Of a stretch of DNA of 16,398 nucleotides, positions 1 to 7,276 are shown in pieces. Source of the DNA: Pseudonocardiales bacterium (GTDB lineage: Bacteria; Actinomycetota; Actinomycetes; Mycobacteriales; Pseudonocardiaceae); contig JAODNG010000275.1 in assembly GCA_025465385.1 (NCBI GenBank), positions 1 through 16,398 of the forward strand. Direction: 5' to 3'. Under the pieces are notes generated by a model. The model was not told the DNA's origin, searched no databases, and saw only the letters and a program-made list of their open reading frames with translations. Position numbers and translations under genes: made by a program. Numbering within the stretch: position 1 is the stretch's first letter; each line of letters begins with the position of its first letter.

Positions 1-92
1 ACTGGGAATGCGGTGCATCAGAACGGTCCGCGGGTACCGTGGTAATCGAGGAACGCATCCGAGCGTCACCTCGACGAGGAGGGAAAGGAACC

Positions 93-197
93 ATGGGAAC
101 ACGATTCTTGGGATGGGATCGCGACGACAGCCGTAGACACGATGAAGACCGTCACCGGCATGACGAGGACCATCACTGGCGGCGCCGCAAGTGCTAG
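93..197 (+). CDS. Putative His/Asp/Arg-rich microprotein (34 aa)
   Basis: This short frame starts at an ATG preceded by a very strong Shine-Dalgarno (AGGAGGG at 77-83, 9 bases upstream). It ends at a TAG only four bases from the stop of the convergent histidine kinase gene. The product has 34 residues and is almost entirely charged: about 5 His, 7 Asp, 2 Glu and 10 Arg/Lys, with Cys as its last residue. Residues 16-22 (HDEDRHR) and 23-29 (HDEDHHW) form a seven-residue near-repeat. There is no signal peptide or membrane segment. I recognise no family. His/Asp clusters of this kind can bind divalent metals, but that is inference. The ribosome-binding site is the main support; the alternative is a non-coding transcript end with a chance frame. 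Confidence 0.5.
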   Translation: MGTRFLGWDRDDSRRHDEDRHRHDEDHHWRRRKC

Positions 198-201
198 TCG
201 G

Positions 202-1599
202 TCACTGAGATCGGGGGCTCCCCATCGCGCGCCCAGCGAGCGGGGAGCCCCCGTCGGTGTCCGGCAGTTCGAGGGTCACCGTAGCGCCGCCGCCGGGTCG
301 GTTACCGACGCTGGCATGGCCGCCGTGGGCTTCGGTGATGGCCTGCACGATAGATAGGCCCAGCCCGGTCCCACCCCCGTCTCGGGTGCGGGCGGCATCG
401 GCGCGGTGGAAGCGTTCAAACGCGTCAGGCAGGAACTCCACAGGAAAACCGGGTCCGCGGTCAGCTACCTCCACGACGATCATCCCGGTCCCATTCGCGG
501 TCGCGGTTATCTCAACGACGCTGCCCGACGGAGCGTGCCGGGTGGCGTTGTCCAGCAGGTTGTCAACCGCTTGGCGCAACCGGTCCGGATCGGCCACGAC
601 GGTCAGCTCGGCCGGAGTGTGCACCGCAACGGTGACCCCCCGCGCCGCCGCGCGGGCCTCCGCACCGCGGGCAGCGGCGCCCAGCAGCTCGGGCAACACC
701 AGCGGGACCGGGCGCAGGAACGGTTGAGCGTTGTCAGCGCGGGCCAGCAACAGCAGATCCTCGGCCAGCCGGATCAGGCGATCGGTTTCCACACCCGCAT
801 GGCTGACCGCGTCGACGAGCTCGTCGCGGCTGCGGCCGGGTCGAGCCGCGAGCTCCAGCTCGGCGCGCAGGATCGCCAGCGGGGTCCGCAGCTCGTGACC
901 GGCATCGGCGACAAAGCTGCGCTCCCGCTCCAGCGCTTCCTGCATCCGCGCGAGCAAGTCGTTGATGGTGGCACCCAGCGCGGCGATCTCATCGCGGGTG
1001 GGCGGCACCGCGAGACGCCGGCCGGTGTCCCGGTCGCTGATGTCCGCGGCCTGGCGGCGCATCCGCTCCACCGGGCGCAGCGCCGCCCCGGCCAGCAACC
1101 ACGCGCCCGCACCGGCGAGCAACACCGCGGGTGGGCCCCCTACCACCAGCGCGGTCTCGACCCTATCCACTGCGGCATCGGACACTTCGCTGGCCGTGCC
1201 CACCACGACCAGTACCCGTTGGCCACCGACACGCACCGTGGTGGCCAGCAGCCGGCTCCGAGCGCCGGACACCGTGGCGGTGAACGACACCTGGCCGGCC
1301 AGGGCCCGCTGCCGCTGGGTGGCGTCAAGCAACGGTTGGGTGCCGGCCACTGGTGAGGAGACCAGTAGCCGGCCGTCGGGCGCGCGAAGCTGGACGATCT
1401 GAGCAGTGGGACCGAGCTGCGGCAGCGTGCCCTCCGAGTCCAGCTCGTCAGCCACGGCCCGCACCCGGGCTCGCAGCCCGGCATCCACCGAGGCGTCCAG
1501 ACTTGCCCGAAGCTGCAAGACGAAGGTCAATGCGGCCGCGGCGATCACCGCCGCAGTGCCAAGCGCGAACAGCAGCGCCAACCGCAATCGCAACGGCAT
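202..1599 (-). CDS. Two-component sensor histidine kinase
   Basis: Membrane sensor kinase that autophosphorylates and passes the phosphate to the response regulator encoded 30 bp upstream. The 465-residue product has a transmembrane helix at about 7-29, an extracytoplasmic sensor region at about 31-147, and a second helix at about 148-172. A HAMP linker follows (about 173-225). The HisKA H-box is FVADAGHELRTP with phospho-acceptor His235. The ATPase domain shows the N-box DNLLDNATRHAP (346-357), the G1 box DRGPGF (380-385), the F-box ERFHRA (395-400) and the G2 box GGTGLGLSI (409-417). All catalytic motifs are intact. The ATG start has AAGGA upstream with good spacing. The sensor domain of over 100 residues differs from BceS-type kinases, whose extracellular loop is very short, so it may detect a ligand itself. 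Confidence 0.95.
   Translation of the reverse strand: MPLRLRLALLFALGTAAVIAAAALTFVLQLRASLDASVDAGLRARVRAVADELDSEGTLPQLGPTAQIVQLRAPDGRLLVSSPVAGTQPLLDATQRQRALAGQVSFTATVSGARSRLLATTVRVGGQRVLVVVGTASEVSDAAVDRVETALVVGGPPAVLLAGAGAWLLAGAALRPVERMRRQAADISDRDTGRRLAVPPTRDEIAALGATINDLLARMQEALERERSFVADAGHELRTPLAILRAELELAARPGRSRDELVDAVSHAGVETDRLIRLAEDLLLLARADNAQPFLRPVPLVLPELLGAAARGAEARAAARGVTVAVHTPAELTVVADPDRLRQAVDNLLDNATRHAPSGSVVEITATANGTGMIVVEVADRGPGFPVEFLPDAFERFHRADAARTRDGGGTGLGLSIVQAITEAHGGHASVGNRPGGGATVTLELPDTDGGSPLAGRAMGSPRSQ
212..253 (-). terminator. Strong hairpin at the end of the histidine kinase gene
   Basis: A perfect 12-bp inverted repeat (CGGGGGCTCCCC at 212-223 with GGGGAGCCCCCG at 242-253) encloses an 18-base loop. 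It lies inside the last codons of the kinase gene, just before its stop at 202-204, and just beyond the stop of the small plus-strand frame. It could therefore end transcription from both sides. No T-tract follows on either strand, as is common for candidate actinobacterial terminators. The fold is seen directly; the terminator role is inferred. Confidence 0.6.
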
Positions 1600-1629
1600 C
1601 GTCGGATCCTTATTCCGGCCGGCGAGCCG

Positions 1630-2322
1630 TCACCGGGACCCGATCATTGCGGGTTCGGCGCGCAACCGGTAACCCGCGCCCCGCACAGTCTCCAGCTGCT
1701 CCAGCCCGAACGGGCGGTCAATCTTGCGCCGCAGGTACAGCACGTACTGGTCTACCACGTTCGATACCCCGTCGTAGGCGAAGTCCCACACGTGCTCCAG
1801 GATCCGGGTGCGAGTGAGTACCTGCCCGCGATGGCGCAGGAACAGCTCCAGCAGGGCGAACTCCTTGGTCGAGAGCTCCAGCTCCACCTGCCCGCGCCAC
1901 GCTTGGCGCGTCGCCGGGTCCAGCCGTAGGTCGGCGGCGTGTAGCTCGCTGGGCCGTTCCACCGCGCCGCGCCGGATCAGCGCCCGGATCCGGGCGGACA
2001 GCTCGGCGAAGCTGAAGGGCTTGGTCAGGTAATCGTCCGCGCCGGCGTCCAGGCCCCGCACCCGGTCCTCGACGGCGTCCCGGGCGGTGAGCATCAGCAC
2101 TGGCATCCACCGCCCCGACTCGCGCAGCCGCCGGCAGACTCCTACCCCGTCCAACCCGGGCAGCATCACGTCCAGCACCACCGCGTCGTAGCTGAATTCC
2201 TTGGCCTGCCATACCGCGTCGGTTCCGGTGTTCACCACGTCCACGGCGTAGCCGTCTTCCTCCAGCCCCCGCTTGAGCAGCGCGGCCATCCGCAGCTCGT
2301 CCTCAACAATCAGCACCCGCAC
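1630..2322 (-). CDS. OmpR/PhoB-family response regulator
   Basis: DNA-binding regulator of 230 residues and partner of the downstream kinase. The receiver domain (about 1-118) has the acidic pocket E7/D8, phospho-acceptor Asp51 (in VVLDVMLPGLDG), Thr79 and Lys101 (TKPF). The C-terminal winged helix (about 125-222) carries typical landmarks: LSTKEFALLELFLRH, LTRTRILEHVWD and the recognition-helix stretch NVVDQYVLYLRRKID. The start is a GTG at 2322 with AGGGTGA close upstream. The gene lies 61 bp after the ABC permease and immediately before the kinase, so it can be transcribed with the exporter genes as well as from its own promoter. Two direct repeats with an 11-bp period lie 22-40 bp upstream of the start and suggest autoregulation. 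Confidence 0.96.
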   Translation of the reverse strand: MRVLIVEDELRMAALLKRGLEEDGYAVDVVNTGTDAVWQAKEFSYDAVVLDVMLPGLDGVGVCRRLRESGRWMPVLMLTARDAVEDRVRGLDAGADDYLTKPFSFAELSARIRALIRRGAVERPSELHAADLRLDPATRQAWRGQVELELSTKEFALLELFLRHRGQVLTRTRILEHVWDFAYDGVSNVVDQYVLYLRRKIDRPFGLEQLETVRGAGYRLRAEPAMIGSR

Positions 2323-2343
2323 ACCGTCACCCTAGGCAGGTCC

Positions 2344-2362
2344 GATGAGAATATGATGAGAA
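2344..2362 (-). promoter_or_regulatory. Direct-repeat operator candidate before the response regulator
   Basis: The 61-bp gap between the permease and the regulator gene contains GATGAGAA twice (2344-2351 and 2355-2362), identical in all eight bases and 11 bp apart start to start. Tandem sites one helical turn apart are the usual binding geometry of OmpR/PhoB-type dimers. On the minus strand the motif reads TTCTCATC, and a -10-like TATTCT (2353 to 2348) sits between and within the copies, so bound protein would touch the core promoter. No good -35 box is visible, as expected for an activator-dependent promoter. That the adjacent regulator binds here is inferred. Confidence 0.6.
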
Positions 2363-2383
2363 CCCCGCGCGGACGCGGCCGGT

Positions 2384-5044
2384 TCACAGCTGCCGCAGGA
2401 TGTTGATCGGTGATCGGCGGGCTAGCTGGATCGCAACAGCCGCGGCGGTGGCGAGGGCCGCGACGACGGTGACCGTGACTGCGGCCAGGTACAGCCAGGG
2501 GACCGTAAGCACGTCGGGTGGGGGGTCGAACACGCCGGTGAGCACGGTCACGAGGACCTCGGACAGCGCCCAACCGATGCCGGTACCGGCGACCACGCCG
2601 CCGACGGCCAGAGTTGAGGTTTCCGCGGCGACCAGGCCACGTAGTTGTTGGCCGGTGGCGCCCAGGGCGGCGGCGATGGCGAAGGTGCGCCGTCGTTCGG
2701 TCAGGCCCAGCGCGAGCACCAGCCCGCCGGCGGCGGCCGCCAGCACCAGCGCGAAGGCGAGCTCGACGCGGGTCAGCCCGGCCAGGTCAACCGCGGTAAG
2801 GCTGGAGCCGATCGTGGAGCGGGTGTGCGCGATGTCGGTGACGGTGGCGGAGGTGCCCACGAGGGTCCGGATCCGCTCGGCGATGGCGGTGACGTTCTGG
2901 CCCCCGGTGTCGACCAGGAATGCTCCGACTGCATTGCTGCCGGTCTGCTGGGCGATGTAGGAGGCGTTCGCGACGAAGAAGCTGTCCTTCGGAGCGGTGG
3001 GGAACTCCTTGACGATCCCGATGTAGTGGAACGGCACCATCGTCAGCTGCCTGGTCCTGCTGTCTTGCAGCCGCAGGTTCAACAGGTCACCGGGGTGAAG
3101 TTGGTAGTCCTTGACGGTCTCAGCGCTGACCAGGATCGAATCCGGGTGGGCGGCGAGCTGATCCATCAGTGCCCGCGCGGTGCCACCTTGGAAATAGGTG
3201 TCCTGCAACGCGGTGGCGCTGGTGATGGTGGCCGGACGCACACCGTAGAGGTCTTGCAGGTCCGGGCCGATGTAGGCGAAACGGTGCTGGATGGGCTGCA
3301 CCGCGCGCACTCCGGTCACCGCGGCGATCGGCCCGGCCGCGGCAGGAGCCACAGTTGTGCCTGGGGATTCGGTGACGCTGATATCGGCGCCGTTGGTCAG
3401 CTGAGCGTCGACCTCGGCCTGGGCGCGGTAGGTGGCGTTGAACGTCGCCGTGGATGCGGCGAATGCCAGTGCGAGCGCTAGCAGCACGATCGAGCGGGCC
3501 AGCAACCGGCGCCGCCGGGACAACATCGCGGCCGCGGTGTCGGCGAGTCCCCCGGCCAGCGGGCGCAGCCCGCGGCCGACCAGCCGGCGTCCTCGGCCCA
3601 ACAGCAGGTCGACCAGCCGCCACGCCAGGAGCCCGGCACCGACCCAGAGCAGCGCGGGCCCGGCGAACGCCCAGTAGGACACCGAGATGCTGGTGACACC
3701 TTCCGGGGCGAGCACCAGCTGGTAGCCGTTGCCGCTGGCGGCCCAGACCACGGCACTCCCGCCGGCGATCAGGATGATGTCCACCCCGCAGCGGGCCCAC
3801 CACGGCCCCCGCGACCGTCCGATCGCCTGCCGTGCGGTCGCCACGGTGGTGGTGCGCAGGTCCCGGTAGGCCGGGAGCAGGATGCTCGCCGCGGCGATGA
3901 GCAGCCCGACCAGCGCCGCACCCAGAATCCAGGCAACGGCGGTGGCCGCGCTGGTGCCGAACCTCACCGACCCGAACGCGAGCCGCCCGACCAGCACGGC
4001 TGCGCCCAGACCGATCACGGCGCCGGCCACTCCTACCAGGCCGGCCTCGACCCCGGCGAGCCCGATCAGCTGCCGGCTGGTCGCCCCCCTGGTGCGCAAC
4101 AACGCCTGCTCCTGGCGACGCCGCAGCGCCCCAGCCGCGGTCACCGCGCCGGTCAGCAGCCCGGCGAGCACTGCACCCGGCAGTCCGAGAAACAAGAACA
4201 GCACCTGAGCGTAGGCGGCGTCCGCCCGGGCGGCATCCAGCGCGGCGCCCAGGTTGTCCCCGACCACCGCGCCGCCTGCGGTGTGCGCCTCCAGATTGTG
4301 CGCTGCCCCGCTCACCTGCGCGTATGCCGCGGCCGGATCGGCGGGCAGCGCCCGGGTGCGCGCCACATGGATCTGGGTGCTCACCAAATCCGGGCGCGCC
4401 GCCGCGAGCGGGTCGAACAGACTGTGCCACTGCGATTCCGGCAGCAACACCACGTTGTCCGGTGGGGCGGCCGGCTGCGAGCTCGGTGGGGCGCCGGCCT
4501 TCTGGAACAGCGAGTTCGCTTGTGGAAGATCTACCACGCCGTCCACCCGGATCTGCACCGGCGCGAGCCCTGCCCGGGCGATCTGCACCAGGTCACCGGG
4601 CTTGGCGTGCAGGTTCGCCGCGGTCTGCTGGGCCAGCAGCATCCCGCCGTCGGTGCCGGTCAGGGTGCGGATCTCGCTGGGAAAATCCGCACGGTAGTTG
4701 TCGGGCAGGCCCAGAACCACCCCGGGGCCAGTGGTCTGGGTGGTGCCCTCACTTGTCGTGGTCAATCCCGCGAGCTGGGCGTATCCGACGGGCACGGCCA
4801 AGCGGACCCCCGACGCGGCGCGGACCGGGCCCAGCACGGCGGCCGGGTCGGCCCCGGGTTGGACCTGCACCTGCCAGTCCACCGCTACTTCGCGCACCGC
4901 CCGGGCCGTCATGGAGCCCTTCGACGCGGCCAGGAACGCCCCCAGCGAGGCCAGCAGCGCCACCGCGACTGCCACCCCCAGGACAGTCGCGACCAGCCGT
5001 CCGGCCCGCCGGCGCACCAGTCCACCCATCCAGATTCGGATCAC
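2384..5044 (-). CDS. FtsX/MacB-type ABC transporter permease
   Basis: Membrane subunit of 886 residues for the ABC system whose two ATPases lie directly upstream. About ten membrane helices are visible (roughly 17-39, 280-304, 325-355, 367-393, 420-435, 458-480, 516-535, 757-780, 808-832, 848-873). They form two FtsX-like halves, each preceded by a large extracytoplasmic domain (about 40-278 and 536-755). Both halves keep the cytoplasmic coupling-helix signature: RRQEQALLRTRGATSRQL (308-325) and TERRRTFAIAAALGATGQQL (782-801). The GTG start overlaps the previous stop (GTGA at 5041-5044). One polypeptide with two cores fits a heterodimeric pair of ATPases. Relatives act in lipoprotein release, peptide export or antimicrobial-peptide resistance; the substrate here is unknown. 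Confidence 0.93.
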   Translation of the reverse strand: MIRIWMGGLVRRRAGRLVATVLGVAVAVALLASLGAFLAASKGSMTARAVREVAVDWQVQVQPGADPAAVLGPVRAASGVRLAVPVGYAQLAGLTTTSEGTTQTTGPGVVLGLPDNYRADFPSEIRTLTGTDGGMLLAQQTAANLHAKPGDLVQIARAGLAPVQIRVDGVVDLPQANSLFQKAGAPPSSQPAAPPDNVVLLPESQWHSLFDPLAAARPDLVSTQIHVARTRALPADPAAAYAQVSGAAHNLEAHTAGGAVVGDNLGAALDAARADAAYAQVLFLFLGLPGAVLAGLLTGAVTAAGALRRRQEQALLRTRGATSRQLIGLAGVEAGLVGVAGAVIGLGAAVLVGRLAFGSVRFGTSAATAVAWILGAALVGLLIAAASILLPAYRDLRTTTVATARQAIGRSRGPWWARCGVDIILIAGGSAVVWAASGNGYQLVLAPEGVTSISVSYWAFAGPALLWVGAGLLAWRLVDLLLGRGRRLVGRGLRPLAGGLADTAAAMLSRRRRLLARSIVLLALALAFAASTATFNATYRAQAEVDAQLTNGADISVTESPGTTVAPAAAGPIAAVTGVRAVQPIQHRFAYIGPDLQDLYGVRPATITSATALQDTYFQGGTARALMDQLAAHPDSILVSAETVKDYQLHPGDLLNLRLQDSRTRQLTMVPFHYIGIVKEFPTAPKDSFFVANASYIAQQTGSNAVGAFLVDTGGQNVTAIAERIRTLVGTSATVTDIAHTRSTIGSSLTAVDLAGLTRVELAFALVLAAAAGGLVLALGLTERRRTFAIAAALGATGQQLRGLVAAETSTLAVGGVVAGTGIGWALSEVLVTVLTGVFDPPPDVLTVPWLYLAAVTVTVVAALATAAAVAIQLARRSPINILRQL

Positions 5045-5799
5045 GGCCGCTCCCGCCCAGCCGCGGACTCCTGCGCCCGCTCATCTCCGGGTACCGTGAG
5101 CCGACCGTCGACCATCCGCCACCGCTCGGTCAGCCGCCCGGCCACGGTCGGATCATGGGTGCAGACCACCAGCGCTGCGCGCAGTTCCTTGGCGGCCTCC
5201 AGCAACACCGACATCACCCGGTCACCAATGTCATGATCAAGCTGTCCGGTGGGCTCGTCAGCCAGGATGAGCGACGGCCGGCAGGCCAGCACCCGGGCCA
5301 CCGCCACCCGCTGCGCCTGACCACCGGAAATCTCCTCGGGCAGCTTGCGCTCGAGCTCGCCGATCCCTAGCCGGTCCAGCGCCACGAGGGCGCGCCGCAG
5401 CGCTTCGTCTTCGGCTGCGCCGGCCAGCAACAACGACAGCGCCACGTTTTCGACCACGTTCAACGCCGGGATCAGGCTGGGCCCCTGGAACACCATCCCC
5501 ACCACACCGGGGCGGCCGTGCGGGGGCCCATCGAGGCCCGGCCAGCGCACCGTGCCGCCGGTGGGGTTCTCCAACCCCGCCATCAGGTGCAGCAGCGTCG
5601 ACTTACCCGACCCCGACGGCCCGGTCAGCGCGACCCGCGTGCCCGCGTGCACCGCAACGGTGACGTCCCGCACCGCCGGCACGGCATTGGGACCACTACC
5701 GAACACGCGGCTCACCGACAGGCACTCGACCAGAACCGGCTGGCACTGAGCGGGCGGCCGCACCGCCGCGCTGCCGTTCATCGCCGCCTCGGCACTCAT
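5041..5799 (-). CDS. ABC transporter ATP-binding protein (MacB/LolD-like), second ATPase
   Basis: Nucleotide-binding subunit of 252 residues. The Walker A motif GPSGSGKST is at 60-68, the Q-loop Gln at 105, the ABC signature ISGGQ at 157-161, Walker B with the catalytic Glu in LILADEPT at 177-184, and the H-loop His at 215. The frame stays open further upstream to 5904, but I place the start at the ATG at 5799: it overlaps the upstream ATPase stop as ATGA, and the longer version would add 35 low-complexity residues inside the previous gene. The following permease overlaps by GTGA, so the three genes look translationally coupled. It probably pairs with the other ATPase to power the single permease chain. 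The specific substrate cannot be inferred. Confidence 0.93.
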   Translation of the reverse strand: MSAEAAMNGSAAVRPPAQCQPVLVECLSVSRVFGSGPNAVPAVRDVTVAVHAGTRVALTGPSGSGKSTLLHLMAGLENPTGGTVRWPGLDGPPHGRPGVVGMVFQGPSLIPALNVVENVALSLLLAGAAEDEALRRALVALDRLGIGELERKLPEEISGGQAQRVAVARVLACRPSLILADEPTGQLDHDIGDRVMSVLLEAAKELRAALVVCTHDPTVAGRLTERWRMVDGRLTVPGDERAQESAAGRERP

Positions 5800-6500
5800 C
5801 CGATCTGCCCGTCCCACAGCCGCATCACTCGGTCGGCAGCCGAGGCGACCGCGGGGCTGTGACTGGCCACCAGCACCGCCACCCCACGGCCGGCAGCGCC
5901 ACACAACAACTCCAACACGGTGGCCTCGGTTGCGCTATCCAGCTCCCCGGTAGGTTCGTCGGCCAGCACCACCGCCGGCTCATTGGCCAGGGCGACCGCC
6001 AAGCCAGCCCGGGTTGCCTCGCCGCCGGAAAGCCGGCTGGGCAGCGCGCCGGCCCGCTCGGCCAGCCCTACCGAGCCCAGCAACTCCATCCGCGACGCCC
6101 TGCTCGACCTGCCCCCCAGACCCTGCGCAACCGCAAGGTTCGCCTCCACCGTGAGGTGGTCGAACAGGTTTCCCGATTGGGTCAGCACACCGATCCGGCG
6201 CGCCCTCAACCGTGCTCTGGCCGGCTCCGGTTGATGGCTCATCCGGAACCCTTCGACGAGCACGCTGCCCCCGTCCGGGTCGTCAAGTCCTGCTAGGCAT
6301 GCCAGCAACGTGGACTTTCCCGACCCTGAAGGGCCAACGATCGCCACGAACTCACCGGGCATAACCGAAAGCGAGACGCCCCGCAGAGCGAGGGTCTCCT
6401 CCTCCCCGGCCCGGAAGAACCGGTACAGCGAGCGCGCCTCGATCGCGGCAGCGGCTGATCCTCTCACGCCCGGCCGGTGTGTCTGGGTCACCGTGGTCAC
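5796..6500 (-). CDS. ABC transporter ATP-binding protein, first ATPase
   Basis: Nucleotide-binding subunit of 234 residues with the start used here. It has Walker A GPSGSGKST at 56-64, the Q-loop at Gln108, signature LSGGE at 157-161, Walker B VVLADEPT at 177-184 and the H-loop His214. The helix after the signature reads ATRAGLAVALANEP instead of the common QQRVAIARAL, so it has diverged from the second ATPase while keeping the catalytic residues. I chose the GTG at 6500, which overlaps the lipoprotein stop by one base (TAGTG) and has GGTGG upstream. An in-frame ATG at 6536 would extend the protein by 12 residues into the lipoprotein gene and has only a weak ribosome-binding site. Either start leaves the ATPase core intact. 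Confidence 0.92.
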   Translation of the reverse strand: MTTVTQTHRPGVRGSAAAAIEARSLYRFFRAGEEETLALRGVSLSVMPGEFVAIVGPSGSGKSTLLACLAGLDDPDGGSVLVEGFRMSHQPEPARARLRARRIGVLTQSGNLFDHLTVEANLAVAQGLGGRSSRASRMELLGSVGLAERAGALPSRLSGGEATRAGLAVALANEPAVVLADEPTGELDSATEATVLELLCGAAGRGVAVLVASHSPAVASAADRVMRLWDGQIG

Positions 6501-7144
6501 TACTGCCACCGGAACGAGTCGGTGACTATCCGCCATGGATCCACGTTGTCCGCGCCCTGCGGCGCCGACAACGTCAGCACGACCTCCTGGCCGGCCAGCC
6601 AGAACTCGTAGCGCTCCACCGCTTCGGTCACCGACTTGCCGGTCACCGCATCCGGCGCGGAGGTCGCCTGATAGGTGATCAGAACCGCCGGGCCGGACGA
6701 GCGCTGCACCATCGTGACCTGCCCTGGCTGGAAGCCCCGCACCGAGCTCTGCAGCTGGGGAACCTCCTGGGCTCGCGCCGACGCGACATCAGGTGCCTGT
6801 GACCGCGGCACGCTCTCGATCCGCACGCTGTTGAACTTGTCGGTGAACACCACTGCCGAGCCCGCCGCAGACTGCGCCCATCCCTGCGGCACCCGCACCA
6901 CAAACGACGCGCCCGCTGGCGTATAGGGCACAAAGACCTGGCCATCCGGAATATCACCAGCGGAATTGATCTCCGGCGCATTCGGATTCGGGGCCGCAGA
7001 AGATCCCGAAGGAGACGCCGACGCCGCTGCCGGTGTCGACGCTGCCGGGCCTGGCGCAGCCGATGGGCCGCCGCAGGCACTCACCAGGGCCAACAAAAGA
7101 GCCACCCCGGTTACACAACCAGAAACCCCGCGATCCGGGCGCAC
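6500..7144 (-). CDS. Secreted lipoprotein, probable accessory of the ABC module
   Basis: The 214-residue product begins with a lipoprotein signal peptide: a hydrophobic stretch VTGVALLLALVSA followed by Cys24 in the lipobox VSAC. An Ala/Ser/Pro-rich linker spans about 26-50. The globular part (about 60-214) has alternating strand-like segments such as ASFVVRVPQGW, AVVFTDKFNSVRIESV and a closing WRIVTDSFRW. That pattern recalls the PsbP/Mog1/LpqN-like fold of actinobacterial lipoproteins, but this is a resemblance and not a firm assignment. The start is a GTG at 7144 with GGAGGG at 7158-7153 (minus strand). It is the first gene of the operon and is coupled to the first ATPase by TAGTG. Its likely place is the outer face of the cytoplasmic membrane, as a ligand-binding or periplasmic partner of the permease. 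Confidence 0.85.
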   Translation of the reverse strand: MRPDRGVSGCVTGVALLLALVSACGGPSAAPGPAASTPAAASASPSGSSAAPNPNAPEINSAGDIPDGQVFVPYTPAGASFVVRVPQGWAQSAAGSAVVFTDKFNSVRIESVPRSQAPDVASARAQEVPQLQSSVRGFQPGQVTMVQRSSGPAVLITYQATSAPDAVTGKSVTEAVERYEFWLAGQEVVLTLSAPQGADNVDPWRIVTDSFRWQ

Positions 7145-7202
7145 CAGAAGAACCCTCCGCTCCTACCGACAAGACCAGATACGGAGAGTCTGAACCACAC
7201 CT

Positions 7203-7235
7203 CATGTCAGGCCGATGTGAGCAACATGAGACAGG
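7203..7235 (-). promoter_or_regulatory. Triple 11-bp-period repeat before the lipoprotein-ABC operon
   Basis: The 132-bp gap before the lipoprotein gene contains three related octamers exactly 11 bp apart: CATGTCAG (7203), GATGTGAG (7214) and CATGAGAC (7225). The third shares ATGAGA with the perfect repeats in front of the response regulator gene. The outer ends also form a perfect 7-bp inverted repeat, CTCATGT (7201-7207) with ACATGAG (7224-7230). The block ends 59 bp upstream of the GTG start. I read it as the operator through which the adjacent OmpR-type regulator controls the exporter operon. A clear -10/-35 pair could not be assigned nearby. Confidence 0.5.
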
Positions 7236-7276
7236 GACACATCTCTACCCCACAGTGCGCTGTTCAGCCGCTGGCT

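Noticed and set aside
1..92. Upstream gene remnant or promoter at the left edge
   Set aside because: Apart from the ribosome-binding site at 77-83 I could not support a promoter, and the short frames here have no recognisable content.
406..1356. 316-residue plus-strand frame opposite the histidine kinase gene
   Set aside because: It is antisense to intact HisKA/HATPase motifs, has a composition typical of high-GC shadow frames and has no ribosome-binding site.
3120..4430. 436-residue open frame on the minus strand inside the permease gene
   Set aside because: It is an Arg/Gly/Ala-rich translation of an alternative frame of a well-supported permease gene, with no recognisable domain.
5800..5904. 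35-residue extension of the second ATPase
   Set aside because: It lies inside the first ATPase gene, whereas the ATG at 5799 gives a standard ATGA coupling.
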